Positions 1 to 14,121 of a stretch of 64,000 nt of DNA are shown piece by piece. This DNA is from Pisolithus tinctorius (lineage: Eukaryota > Basidiomycota > Agaricomycetes > Boletales > Pisolithaceae). The translations under genes and the position numbers were made by a program. How positions within the stretch are numbered: position 1 is the stretch's first letter; every line of letters begins with the position of its first letter. The stretch spans positions 186,001 through 250,000 of the forward strand of contig JANFAH010000025.1 in the NCBI GenBank assembly GCA_024663395.1. Reading direction: 5' to 3'. A model generated the notes under the pieces. The model made no database searches and was not told where the DNA came from. It saw nothing but the letters and a program-made list of their open reading frames with translations.

Positions 1-1901
1 TTCATTGGACGTTGGATAATGACAACTTCTACACCTTGCCGAAAACAGAGTGTAATATGTAGGTTTGTGTATTATAGCCCGGGGTACTGGGGCAACTTAT
101 ATTGCCTCGCATACGTATCACAGAATTCGGCCAAAGTTCCGACCCGCAGAGACTGTTGAGTTGGTGGCTACTGTCAGGGCGGAACCCATGACATTCATCG
201 GATATAGAGATCCGGAGATGGTCCAGGAACAGGTTAGATAACATATCACCAGGTCCCTTTAAAGCTGAACATTTAGGTTAGAGGGGAGGTATGCACAGTC
301 AAAGCGCCTGCAAGACCAAGAGCAAGTTGCAAGGCTCGTGATGAAATACAGTGGCATTCAATCCCCATCATAGGTGATGACCGGATGCATCGAATAACGT
401 AGTGCAACCTCGATTTCCCTTTCTACTCCGGTCTTCGCGAATAGTCATAGCGTTGACATGGTCACTACAAAAACCAGCGTGCACGAGACAATTCTATAGC
501 ACATTGATCTTATCTATGATGCCAAGGGCGGGTCGTTACGGATAGCTTTCAAGTTTTTGAAACGATGACAACTTTCCACCAAAAGCCCTTCGTCGCCTGT
601 TTCTTTTAGAGTGGGAATGTGCTAGGGTTCACTTATTATAGCATTACATCTGCACAAATATTAAGTGCGGGAATTGTGCAGATGTAACGCTATATAACAC
701 CTACCTGTTTGCTGTGCATGTCAGAAATCCGGAAGAGTGTACGGTGTGGAAGAGGGTGACGCCTACCAAAAAGTGGTCCACATCGCAGGGTGAGGTTGTG
801 TGGGAGATCTGTATGTTCCTTGGGGGGCGATACCCTGAATTTTCAGGCTGTAATCTGTGTGATAAGAAGGGCCGCCTCGCTGCCAGCTAACCGCGACGTC
901 GTCGTGCTGTAGTCTCTGTTGCATGGTTTTATCTAGGCAACTATAGATTATTGGCGGACTCGTCATCAGTTTAGGTGGAGGGCCCAATCACAACAGGTTC
1001 GCCTTCAGTGCCAGCTACAGTGCTCTTCCTAATAGCGTTTCTGTAGAATTGGATTCCGGGTGAGATCCTTCACTACTGAACGCTGCTACTATCAACGCGG
1101 GCAATTCAATATTAGTACTGGAAGGATCCCGGACCCATGGTTTCTAGTGAGTGAAGACATTTCGCCTTGGAAAGCTAAATTAACGAAATGTACGCAGCGC
1201 TTGAGCCGGGGGCCGCAGGACGCTTCCTTGATTTGCTTGTGGATGTTATTCCGACTGGATACTCTGTCAGGGGCTTCGAGCTCATTGCCATGTCAGCCCA
1301 GGTGTTGTATTGCGTACCGTCACCGTGGTCCTAACCCACGCCCCATCTAGCTCTGCAGCGGAGTCAAAGCAGCCCTGAATAAACATCATCAGGGCAATGA
1401 AGCCCGTCCTCTTCCATCTTATCTTCTATGTAGGTGGGTCCCAAAGATGAAGACCGGCTTCGTGTTGGACCTTACTTCTTTTGTCCTAGCAGTCCTCTAG
1501 TAACGGTCCCTGTTGAAATTGTACCTGCACATTCTTCGGACTCGTTTACACAGTGAATTTCCAGTCCCCAGTTCTCCGGAGTATCGCTGTGCTGCGATTA
1601 TGTACTTACATGATCACAGCCCGTGCATGCGGCGATAACCTGCAGGTGCAACCATGTCCCGCATACATCGATACACACGGGCGCCAAATCATCTGAATGA
1701 ACGGGGAACAGTAAAATGAAGCGTACCAACGACAGCAAATAATTGTACAAAGGATCCGAATCTATAAAAAAGAACTGGATCGGAACTCAAGGGAGATGAA
1801 ACCTGTTTCGCAGTCTTCACATTTGATTGTTAGTCGTGCTGGGTAGGAGGGAAAAGTAAGACTTTCATGCGTAGAAAGCGACCATCAGTTTTACCGCGTA
1901 C
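1..1901. other. No supportable gene
   Basis: Open frames here are short (under about 100 codons), have no recognisable motifs and no convincing splice-linked continuation on either strand. The only structure I see is the long hairpin at 637-694, listed separately. The stretch may be intergenic or carry decayed sequence. Confidence 0.5.
637..694. repeat. 21-bp inverted repeat with 16-nt loop
   Basis: The arm at 637-657 is the reverse complement of the arm at 674-694 with one mismatch (position 643). The loop is 16 nt. Read from the minus strand the mismatch would be a G.U wobble, so a minus-strand transcript could pair along the whole stem. It stands alone in otherwise featureless DNA. It could be the remnant of a small foldback element or a small-RNA hairpin; the sequence alone does not decide. 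Confidence 0.75.
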
Positions 1902-2519
1902 CTACGTAGCAGGTCGGCTTTGAGCACACATCTCCTTTACCTCCTCTACAACTTTTTGCAAGCGTTGCATCCCATCGGTATTCAGGACATCGCAGCTCCA
2001 GTTATGGGCCGGCATGATGTCTGTAACACGAGTCGGATGTTCCGGAATCCGCTGTGGCGTCAACTCTCGCGAGCGAGAATCGTATTTGTAGAAGCACAAG
2101 CGAGTGCCAAACGCACTAACACCGTGCAAAACTGGGATGGCCAAGTTTGCTCGCAAGTCCCCAACACGTTCCCTCATCTGATTATCTACCTCTTGTCGCC
2201 TAGTGATGACAGGGAGGGAGGCAGCGGGCTCGATTTCTATAAAGAATACTGGTTTCTTTTGGAGCTCTATGATAAAAGTCGGGGTGACGTCGATACCATC
2301 TTGAGAACCCCGGATTTTATACTGCGGCACAATCTCGTATGGTCCATAGAAAGAGAATAGGAGATAGAGGAGACGAGTGTATGGCCCATAGAATACCGAT
2401 TCCTCTGTGCCAATAGGATCGCTGGAAATTGCTGAATGGAACGACTGGGTTATGAATTCGGGCCACTGGACCACTCTGGTGGTGGGGGTTAATAAGTAAA
2501 TGGTATTGATTAGTTTCAT
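1902..2519 (-). CDS. Hypothetical protein, paralogue of the gene at 2695-3261
   Basis: A single open frame of 205 codons starts with ATG at 2519. It aligns over almost its whole length with the divergent neighbour: both share YGPYTRLL, then a strand-like segment (FIIELQKKPVFFIEIE here), Q-M-R, LAIPVLHGVSAFGTRLCFY and a helical C-terminus VVEEVKEMC. I recall this pattern from uncharacterised Agaricomycete proteins that look like PD-(D/E)XK folds. In those the central strand usually reads E-V-K; here it is E-I-E, so a nuclease-type lysine would be missing. The function is unknown. No intron is needed, but the N-terminus before VVQWPEF is not conserved and the start is uncertain. Confidence 0.6.
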   Translation of the reverse strand: MKLINTIYLLTPTTRVVQWPEFITQSFHSAISSDPIGTEESVFYGPYTRLLYLLFSFYGPYEIVPQYKIRGSQDGIDVTPTFIIELQKKPVFFIEIEPAASLPVITRRQEVDNQMRERVGDLRANLAIPVLHGVSAFGTRLCFYKYDSRSRELTPQRIPEHPTRVTDIMPAHNWSCDVLNTDGMQRLQKVVEEVKEMCAQSRPAT

Positions 2520-2694
2520 ACCCCTTCACTTCCGGAGGCTGTGGAAGCAGGGTGTTAAAAGTATGCGTGGATAAGTAGTGGCATTCGCGTACAGCCTGCG
2601 GTGGAGCCATTGCAGAGAGACTGGATGTGACGAAAGCAGGTTCGTTTTAGTCACATGCGATTATAACGGTTTGCGTATCAACCCCATCATCAGA
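2520..2694. promoter_or_regulatory. Shared promoter region of two divergent paralogues
   Basis: A 175-bp gap separates the two head-to-head paralogous ATGs. I see no strong TATA box or other motif. Its shortness implies a bidirectional promoter, which is an inference from layout only. Confidence 0.35.
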
Positions 2695-3261
2695 ATGGCT
2701 GAGTGGCCCCTGCATGTAACCCAGTCGTTCAATTCGGCAGCTGCCAGCGATCCTGCTGGTACAGACTCGTCTGTACTCTATGGTCCATATACTCGTCTCC
2801 TCTGTAATCTGTTCTCTTTCGATGGTCCGTACGAGGTCCTGCCTCAGTACCAAATCCAAGGTGACAGTATCAATGTCACCACAATTTTTGTTATAGAGCT
2901 CCAACGGCGTCCGGTCTTCTGGATGGAAGTGAATCCCTCTGCCTCCTTCCGCTTCAGCTCTAAACGCAAAGAGGCGGATAGTCAAATGAGGAAGCGTGTT
3001 GCAGACATGCGAGTGAATTTGGCCATCCCAGTTTTGCATGGTGTTAGTGCGTTTGGCACCCGCTTGTGCTTCTACAGATACGACGCTCGTTCGCAAGAGT
3101 TGACGCCACACCGGATTCTGGCACATCCGACTCTTGTTACAGAGTTCGCGCCGACCGATAACTGGAATTGTGATCTCTTGCAAGCCGATGGGGCGCAACG
3201 CTTGAAACAAGTTGTAGAGGAGGTGAAGGAGATGTGTTCTCAAATTCAGCCTCTTGCGTAG
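2695..3261 (+). CDS. Hypothetical protein, paralogue of the gene at 1902-2519
   Basis: The frame is open from 2578, but the first ATG is at 2695, which gives MAEWPLHVTQSF and 188 codons. The protein aligns with the minus-strand neighbour: WP-x3-TQSF, YGPYTRLL, FVIELQRRPVFWMEVN, QMRKRVADMRVNLAIPVLHG, SAFGTRLCFY and VVEEVKEMC. The central E-V-N takes the place of E-I-E in the partner. By eye the two are roughly 60% identical, so the inverted duplication is not recent. The function is unknown; a degenerate PD-(D/E)XK-like fold is a guess from pattern memory. Confidence 0.6.
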   Translation: MAEWPLHVTQSFNSAAASDPAGTDSSVLYGPYTRLLCNLFSFDGPYEVLPQYQIQGDSINVTTIFVIELQRRPVFWMEVNPSASFRFSSKRKEADSQMRKRVADMRVNLAIPVLHGVSAFGTRLCFYRYDARSQELTPHRILAHPTLVTEFAPTDNWNCDLLQADGAQRLKQVVEEVKEMCSQIQPLA

Positions 3262-3528
3262 GTACATGATTCTATGTTTCATCGAACCACTTCAGCTTTG
3301 TTTCCATGAATCGATGGGCTGTATAAACACGCTACACAACTGAACCGTCTGCATCCCACATATACGCATGTTGGTACAATCATGAAATAATTTTATTGCC
3401 TACGTTGCGTGATGTTGTGAGCACTACACCGAAATACCACAGAAGCACCTTCAAGTGTGAATTTGACCTTCCTTCAGCATGCCTTCCTGGTTGGAATTTG
3501 AGCCTTGGAAAAACGCAATACATTCCCC

Positions 3529-6883
<3,355 letters not shown>

Positions 6884-7015
6884 GATCTTGAGTCTCTGAC
6901 CACGACACTTCACACCAATAAGTAAAGAAAAGAGATGCGAACGCGTCGCGACGCGTCAATTCGCTTTGTGTTTAGGGCGGGCAAAGTCCCGACACTCAAC
7001 TAACCTCCACCAGTC
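6884..7015. promoter_or_regulatory. Bidirectional MCM4/ORC3 promoter, 132 bp
   Basis: This is the whole gap between the two divergent start codons. It holds the double MCB palindrome at 6941-6956 near its centre and a GC-rich GGGCGGGC at about 6976. There is no TATA box. Two genes of the same step, origin licensing, therefore have one short control region. Confidence 0.8.
6941..6956. promoter_or_regulatory. Palindromic pair of MluI cell-cycle boxes (MCB)
   Basis: ACGCGTCGCGACGCGT is a perfect 16-bp palindrome made of two ACGCGT boxes joined by CGCG. ACGCGT is the established site for the MBF-type (Mbp1/Swi6, Cdc10) G1/S activator of fungi. It lies 58 bp from the MCM4 ATG and 60 bp from the ORC3 ATG. 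Binding is inferred. Confidence 0.8.
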
Positions 7016-9864
7016 ATGGCATCAAACGGTGGACTGGAAGATATCAATCAGGTTCGTAAATACGGCGTGACGCTTCCATGCCAGAGTTAATGATCCCGCG
7101 TCAAACAGACTACAGTTTATATCCCATACCAGGAGGAAGGTGAAAGACGTCGCTATGTAACCCGACACGAATATCTTTTTGAGACTTTATACCAGATGAA
7201 CAGGATGACTGCGATTCGTATACCTTGTTTCCAGAGCGGGACCTCCCTAACGGTTACGAACTACGTTTGGCAGCCTACCGGGCAGCTTGGCTCAAATGCC
7301 TAGGCAGAATACAGGTAAGATTATCTACTCGTGCAGCTGGAGAGAATCTATTTCTGACCATGCCACAGGACCTAACCCGAGCCCTGCACGCCCCCGTGAT
7401 AGACAAAGTCTCGGAACTAGTCAATAAGTCGTATATCGACATCTTGCCTGGCTTGCCGTACGCAGAACTTCCAGTCATCTCAGTATCAAGTGAGGAACCA
7501 TAACAGTCACTCCGACGACCTATTCATAAAACTCGCAGCGAATGGTGCCTCCTTGTTCCTGGATGAGATCATGTCCCAACTAGAAGGACGTGATGACGAT
7601 GCCCTCTTCGGAGATGTCAATAGTGGCCATCTAGTCACGCATATATTTTCAAGCGACTGCCCGAATATCTCTTCTGCTATGAAGACCCTTGTAACGGGTT
7701 TTATCACAAAATATGAGCAAGAACTAGGTAGGTAAAGTTGAACCTGCTGCCAAGACTACCCACCAAATAGACCTTCGCAGGTTCAGGCAAACGCAAACCG
7801 GGAACTTCGCTCAGCACAATGGACCTCAATCTGTTGCAAGCGTGGTTCGACGCGCTGCTCAGAGCAAGGGGTGGGTAAACAAAGAACGTGAACTCGTCTG
7901 TGTACTCTATGAATTCGACAGACATTAACGAGAACGAAATTCGTCTGGTGGTCGTCTTGCACGATTTCGAGCAGTTCGAACCAGCCGTAGTTCAGGACCT
8001 ATTTGAGATTTGCAGGTTGGCCCGCAACCATCACTCTGTTTTCTTGGTATCTAACCATTTGTACCTGCAGTCTTGCAATACCTCGGTTACCATTGGTATT
8101 CGTCTTATTATTGTCTTCGCCTCCATCACCCTCCTACATCCATATGACTTACCCTCGACGTACGCTGTCTCTGTTGCAAATCCGAACCTGTGTCTTCCCT
8201 TGGAGCAACGATGTTTTGCACGAGATACTGCTGAAGGTGTGTAACGTAACACGCCTTTTGGTAATTTAGCTCTTGAGCGCTGGGTCATATCATCCAGACG
8301 TTTTTTGACGTGGATTTCGAGCCAGAGCTGATGATTGGACCAGCTCAAATTGATTTCCTCGTCGATTTCTTTGAGAGACACTCGGCCTCACTCGATAGTC
8401 TTGTATCGATTTTGCAGGTGGGAGTGATTTCTCTACATCTCACCACTCCCTGCAATTATTAATTGCTACCATAGCTTATACATATGAAGCATTTTGAGGA
8501 GCCGCTGACCGTTTTTCTTCACAACGAACGACTTGGATCATCGGATGCTGGAAACAGCGTTCTTGGTGAACCCGCATCATTCGGTTTCCTCGACGCCCTT
8601 TTCACCCGTGTCCATAGTACGCAGGACGCCAATCGCCGACGGGAGTGGTTAAATACATCATTTGACGGTCTACTATCAGCCGTTCAGACAGCGCGAAAAA
8701 CCTTCCGATCTCGTGTAAGGCTGTTACGAGTAGCGTTCCAAGTGATCCTCTTGATTCGTACGTTTATGATCGCGGAAGGCTATAAGGTCGAGGCGACGCT
8801 CCCCGAATTGATGTGTGGTGCCATCCGTGGGCGAATCCAGAACGTTGTGAAGTACCTGTGTACCATGGTGAAGTATGTTCTTGTTGTGCTCTACTCCTAG
8901 TACTCGACTAACTTAGCTTAGAAAGCTCCGGAAGGAACAACTCAACAAACTATTGCCAGAGTTGCGCAATTTTTTTGCCAGTCTACCAGATAATGTGCGA
9001 GAGACCGAGAAGGCTGTAACATCGCGGATCGATACGGCGTTCTCTGCGAGAGACGACGAAGCTCATGTTGTGGCCGGACTACTCTCGGAATGGCTCTTGG
9101 CGTATTTTGAGTGGGTAATACTCCAGCTTCATTCTGACATTTGAAATGACATATTCACCACGTAGAGAGAGGATCGTCTCCCTCGAGGATACACCGTTGT
9201 GGGATATTTGGTATACTGGGTCAACGCCTTTCCCAACTGACGTACGTGCAGCTGCAGCTGGTCATATGCCGGCTGACCTAAGTTCTAGTTGCTTAACCCC
9301 TCTGTCCGAGCCTCCATCCTCGCTGGCTTGCTCCATCCCCAAGCGTTCAGTGCATCCGTTGCAACCAACGGACGGAGCGCTCACAACACCACTGGAAGCG
9401 ATGGCGAGGACGAAGACGACCCCTTGCTGCACATGCCAGATACGAGTATCCTGTTCCAGCGGTACCTCGACAGCGGCAAGATGATCAATGTGTACGACTG
9501 GTTCGAATCCTTTGCGGTTGTCCTTGAAGAACAAAAACGTCATCACCAACGGACACAATCCTGCAATCTGCCTGAGCGCAATGGGAGAACTTCCACACCA
9601 CGTACCCCGCGTACCCCTCGGACACCTTCGCGTCATAACCGTAGCGGAAAGGGACGTCAGCGGAAAGAGCAGGACAGCGACGATCCTCCCGAACAGCAGG
9701 CAGAGGAGGAAACCGAAGAACAAATGGAGAATTGGAGGTTGGAGGCTCAGGCTCGGTTCATTCGTGCGTTGCACGAACTCGATTATATCGGGTTCATCAG
9801 ACATACGGGCAGGAGGGCCGAGCATGTTATGCGTACCGTGTTTGACGCACCGATATCGGAGTAA
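7016..9864 (+). CDS. ORC3: Origin recognition complex subunit 3 (ORC3)
   Basis: A subunit of the hexameric ORC that marks origins and loads MCM2-7. I model thirteen exons: 7016-7051, 7109-7139, 7196-7314, 7369-7489, 7539-7727, 7781-7870, 7922-8015, 8071-8236, 8298-8417, 8475-8872, 8922-9110, 9166-9241 and 9289-9864; together 734 residues in frame. The N-terminal half is the AAA+-like ORC3 domain (LPNGYELRLAAYRAAWLKCL; LVVVLHDFEQFEP as the Walker-B-like strand; LPLVFVLLLSSPPSP; FDVDFEPELMIGP). The middle is helical (FLDALFTRVHSTQDANRRRE). A low-complexity basic insert with TPRT repeats (about 9595-9660) precedes the conserved C-terminal winged helix (FIRALHELDYIGFIRHTGRR). The donor of exon 6 (GTGGGT) and the second intron (GTGAAA) are the least certain joints. 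Confidence 0.92.
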
Positions 9865-10323
9865 CGTGTGTGTTGTTGCTTTTCTCGCTATAAGGTATAT
9901 ACATATAGAAATGTTTTTACTTTTCAAAGTCACCTGTAGAATTTGGAGGCTTGATGCCTGGTTGAACAATGCCACGATGTGCATTATTATCAGTACTGTC
10001 GTTCAATAGACTCGGACCTTTGGCTGGAATTCAACATATGTATTTATCCATCACTTTATCCCTCTGTACTACCCCTGAGTTATGGCATATGTCGGTCGAC
10101 GGAATTTTCAATTTCCTATAATTTCTCGCAAAGCCCACTTTACCCGTGGTGTTGTGAACGTTGACCTCAGAGATTGTAAGACAGTTACTACCTTACCGGA
10201 CTCTTCGGCCGAAGGAGCGAGACATAAGTAGGACTCGAATACTCATACAACTCGTAAGTAGTGTTATGTAGATAGGAAACGTGAGGCTGACTACCTTTAA
10301 ATTTGAAGGCTGTTCTTCACCAA
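9865..10323. other. Intergenic, between convergent genes
   Basis: This is the gap between the ORC3 stop and the stop of the amidohydrolase on the other strand. It is moderately AT-rich and I see no gene or repeat. It should hold both 3' untranslated regions. Confidence 0.6.
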
Positions 10324-11891
10324 TCACATGATTATATCAAGTTTGGGTGTTAATCCCAACCCGTATACCCTATTGGAGTTGTGGAAAAGCATTTTCTCGA
10401 TAATCGTAGCCGCCTGCGTTTCCGTCAGTTCTTCCCGACGAACGCAATCTGCGAAGACCTAGTGCACAGCATGAGTGTTATAATGGTGGAATATTTTTCC
10501 AACTGTTACATCGTAGAGAACTTGTCGTGATTGCATGCTAGCGAGATAGTACGTTTCGGGCCACCAGTGCCCATCCGCTGGGAATAACTCAGTATTGGTT
10601 TTCTTGTTGACATGAGTGTGCATACTAGACCATAATATTTTGTTGGTCGGAGAAAGTTCCAAAATCTGCTTGACAGTGGCACGCTGGCCGTCCGCCGAAA
10701 GGCAAGGGAAAATTTCCCCGAAATCCAAGTAAACGTTTTTGTACACAGCGGTCAGATATCCTGCATCGCGAGTGTAGGGGTAGCTGGTGTGGAGGAGGAT
10801 AAAGGTTGTCTCGGGGAACGCTTTAATGACGGGTTGCATGTGAGCTGGCGATGATTTTGTGAGTGTGATGTCGTTGTCCCCGAGACCTTTCCCACTATTT
10901 TCAGCGTGCTCAATGAAATGTCATGGGCGGGAATTACCAGTATGAAATTGTACTGGCATATACGCATGTACCACTTCAGTAATCGTGACCGCTATGCGGG
11001 AGGACACTCACCTGGTTTTCGATATCGACCAGCAATTCGCAGAACGATACGAGCAAGGTGGTCGTTAAGTGCCTTATGCTTGAACTGGAGGTCGCTTGTC
11101 TCTTTGTACTCTGTCCAAGCCTCCAGAAGACTCTTTTCAACGTCTTCTTTGGCTCCGGACGTTGAAATGTCAAGACCAGTGCTGCCACGAAGAATGGATT
11201 GACAAGTAACACCCGAGACACAAAGTCATACCGGTAGCAGGCGATGGACTTGAACCCAGCAACTTCAGTGTCGTTGGCACAGGTGACGATCCTTGCCTCG
11301 AAGTTATGACTGAAGGTAACTAAAAGGTTACTGACCGTCGAAGGGTCTACCTCGTACGGCATGGAACGGACTAAATCTAGCAACATATTCTACAACGTCA
11401 TTGGGGTGACGAGTTCCAGGTATAATGCAACAAACGGGCAAAGGCACAACACCCACCTGAGCTTCCACTTCAATGCGCACGATCCTTCTCGTCGGACTGA
11501 AAGTGAATTGATCATGCCACTTGTATCCCTCTGCGAAATCGCGGGCTCCAGATAACCCATCGTCTATGAGGATACACTGAATGCCCGAGGGTTGCATGCA
11601 GATCTTGCAGAGTTGTGCATAGTCCAAGCTGGACCTCTTCTTCTTGACAGCTTCCCAATCGTCCTCGCCACTTTTTAGACCAAATAATTTGGCTAGTTGG
11701 AATGTCGATCTATAGCATGCGAGCGTATGGACAGAGTCATCTGTGAGCGCCTCTCCGGCAGCCTCTGAATAGGAACCTTCGAAAGGGAATACATTACGAT
11801 GTTCTTCGGTCAGTAACGGGTGAGCATGGTTGTCGATTGCAGGATATGCGAAAGCAGCCCGGGCTAGCTCGCGATAGTAAGTCAGAAACAT
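10324..11891 (-). CDS. FluG-type amidohydrolase (Amidohydro_2 family), stand-alone
   Basis: A metal-dependent hydrolase of the amidohydrolase superfamily, closest in pattern to the N-terminal half of fungal FluG proteins; there is no glutamine synthetase domain. I model seven exons: 11891-11457, 11389-11232, 11181-11012, 10952-10938, 10886-10626, 10577-10510 and 10458-10324, together 413 residues in frame. Visible motifs: DNHAHP (metal-binding HxH, about residue 20), VAGFKSIACYRTGLD, KPVQFHTGLGDNDI, FILLHTSYPYTR, NKILWSTDGHWWPETYYLAS (metal-site Asp) and LFHNSNRVYGL near the C-terminus. Exon 4 is only 15 nt and restores the VQFHTG motif, which strongly supports the model. The last exon is easy to miss but continues the family consensus. 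The substrate is unknown; related enzymes range from deaminases to decarboxylases. Confidence 0.85.
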
Positions 11892-12669
11892 GATGACCGC
11901 ATCCTATGCTGGTGCACGTGAGAGGCTCCTGCGGCAAACTGGCATCCGACGGCAAGTGACACCTTGGCAAGCCTTCGAAGCTTCACACGTTGCGAGCGCT
12001 GTCCTTAAAGTTGCCTACAGGTGAATTTACTCTCAATTTGCCCGTCCTCTCTGCCGGACTGGCAGGTTCAGTGAACGACACGAGTTCAGCGCATGTCACT
12101 CTCTTGACATGGGAACCGTGAATGACCAGAATTATTTCAACCACTCGTTAGACGGCAACTTATCATAGTACGGTCGAATGTTGCCTTCAAGTAGAAGCGG
12201 GTCCCTGCAACGGTACTTCTTGTAACCCTTGGTTTTCCCAACGATGGGAAGAAAAATCAGGGAACCCTGATCCTTGAAAGTCTCTGCAGGCAAGAGACAA
12301 CAATATGGTTACCTCTCAAAGGCAGCTCAGAAAGGCGGGTAAGTAGGTTGGTGAAGAACTTCTAGGCGAATCACGTCTTGCTGTTCGACGTTCAGCTTCG
12401 GTTGACGTCAACCGAAATACGTCGTTACGGTGGGTGTCTTTTTTTGTCGTCTGTGCCAGATTGATGCCGGCCAGCCAATGGGAGACCTGCACTTGTGCCA
12501 GTCAATCTCTCGTATCTTTTCAGTTGGAACTCCGTCGGTACCTGAGTACTTGAGTACTCTGAGTTCTCAGGTTTCCTTCTCCCTCTAACACGCTCTCCAC
12601 TTGTCCATACTACCAGAGCCCACCAGCTCCCCACATTCCTTTGGAACCTTTCACTCATTTATTGCAGCG
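11892..12669. other. Intergenic, divergent upstream regions
   Basis: It lies between the amidohydrolase start (minus) and the Kre9-like gene start (plus) and probably holds both promoters. I see no open frame with family features and no long repeat. A direct repeat GAGTACTTGAGTACTCTGAG near 12546 is partly palindromic. Confidence 0.5.
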
Positions 12670-13548
12670 ATGTTCAAATCACTTATTGTCTCAGTCGCCC
12701 TCGCAGCTTCAGTGCTCGCCAACGTCTATGTGCGTAATCGGTCCCATGGGACAAGGAAGAAATTAAATAGACTGATGCACCTCTACCGCAGATTACCTCT
12801 CCGACTGCAGACACTACTTGGACTGGCGGTCAGGAAGCAACTATCGACTGGCAGGACGACGGTTCCTCTCCTTCCCTCGCCTCATTCGGCTTGGCGAAGT
12901 TCTCCATCTATGTGGGCAATGCTAACCAACAAGTGTGTTTCATATCAAATTTCTTGGTCTTTCTGCATTGCTCATTTTGCATCAGACATCCCTGCAACTT
13001 ATTTCGGGCAACGTCAGCGTCGCAAACGTCTCGTCACTGACTTTCACACCCAGTCCAACCATTGGGCCGGACAGTAACGAGTAGTGAGTATTCTGCGTGT
13101 TCCTACATCTCCCGGCGCGCTCATGACCATTTTTCCAGCTTTATTCGTGTCGAGTCCCTAAACCTCAAGGATGCCTCCAACTCACAATACCCAGCTCTTG
13201 CTTTCTCCGCCAAATTTACGTATGTCGTCCTATCTGACACTTCCCACGATATCTAAGATTACCATGAACAGCTTGGCTGGAATGTCAGGTACATTCAACT
13301 CTTCACTTCAAGCAGAGATCGATGGTCAATCGACTGCGCCCATCGGTGGCCCGACCTCTAGTGCTGGCTCAGCGACTGCTGCGACCACTGCCAAGGCCAC
13401 CACCGTAGCTGCGGTTACCACCGGGAGTGCTGCCGCCAGTACTGCAACCAGTACCTCTAAGAGCAATGGTGCAGGCAAGCACGGTGTCACGAGCCTTGCA
13501 GGCTTCGTCGGTGCTGCTGCGATCCTCGTTGGTGTAGCCGTTCTCTAA
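12670..13548 (+). CDS. Secreted Ser/Thr-rich GPI-anchored protein, Kre9/Knh1-like
   Basis: Likely a cell-surface mannoprotein-type protein of the Ser-Thr-rich GPI (Kre9/KNH) family, linked in yeast to beta-1,6-glucan assembly; the exact role in basidiomycetes is not established. I model five exons: 12670-12729, 12792-12932, 12986-13083, 13139-13219 and 13272-13548, 218 residues in frame. Residues 1-18 are a signal peptide (MFKSLIVSVALAASVLA). The beta-sandwich follows (TWTGGQEATIDWQDDG, FSIYVGNANQQ, NEYFIRVESL, LAGMSGTF). A Ser/Thr/Ala linker leads to a hydrophobic tail FVGAAAILVGVAVL that ends the protein, as expected for a GPI signal. A paralogue with matching intron positions lies at 16427-17402 in inverted orientation. 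Confidence 0.85.
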
Positions 13549-14121
13549 TTTTTCCGTCCCTACATCTCCTCTTCGAGTTTCCTCTGTCCTCTGTTTTCCA
13601 CCCTTGAGTTTGTTTGCTCTTTCCTACATATTCCATTCGGGGTAATGTGGCCATGCTTGTCTTTGATGCGTTGTTGATACGGTTTCTGGCATCTGGTGAT
13701 TTGCGGGATTTGCTAATAACTACAGGTTCTAGATCGTTCACGGTACCGTACGCGTAATGTGTCTTTGATGGTCGTGTAATCTCTCGTCTTTGAGACGAAT
13801 GGTTTGCGAGCGAATACACTATATTTCTCTTCGTAGATACTTGCATGAAAGTATCCGTATAAGACGCACAGCAACAAACTCAACAGAACATACTGAAAAT
13901 CACCGGAGGATGAGCAGTCCATTTCAAAGAAAGACAAACTGTCTCCGCCACTGCTCCTTCGGTGTCGCACTCAGGGAGAGTAGTGGCACCGATCAGGTCC
14001 ATGCCGATGCGCCAGAGATGGCAACTGAAGTGGCAAATGGAAGAGCGGTATACGAACTGAGCATGACCCATAGGTCGAAATTATACACATGCGGATCACA
14101 TCAACCGACCAATTCATTCGA
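13549..14121. other. Intergenic, between convergent genes
   Basis: This is the 3' flank of the Kre9-like gene and of UPF3. I see no gene, tRNA or repeat. Confidence 0.55.

Noticed and set aside
9495..9510. tRNA-like GGTTCGAATCC T-loop string
   Set aside because: It is coding sequence of ORC3 (DWFESF) and no acceptor stem or anticodon arm can be folded around it.
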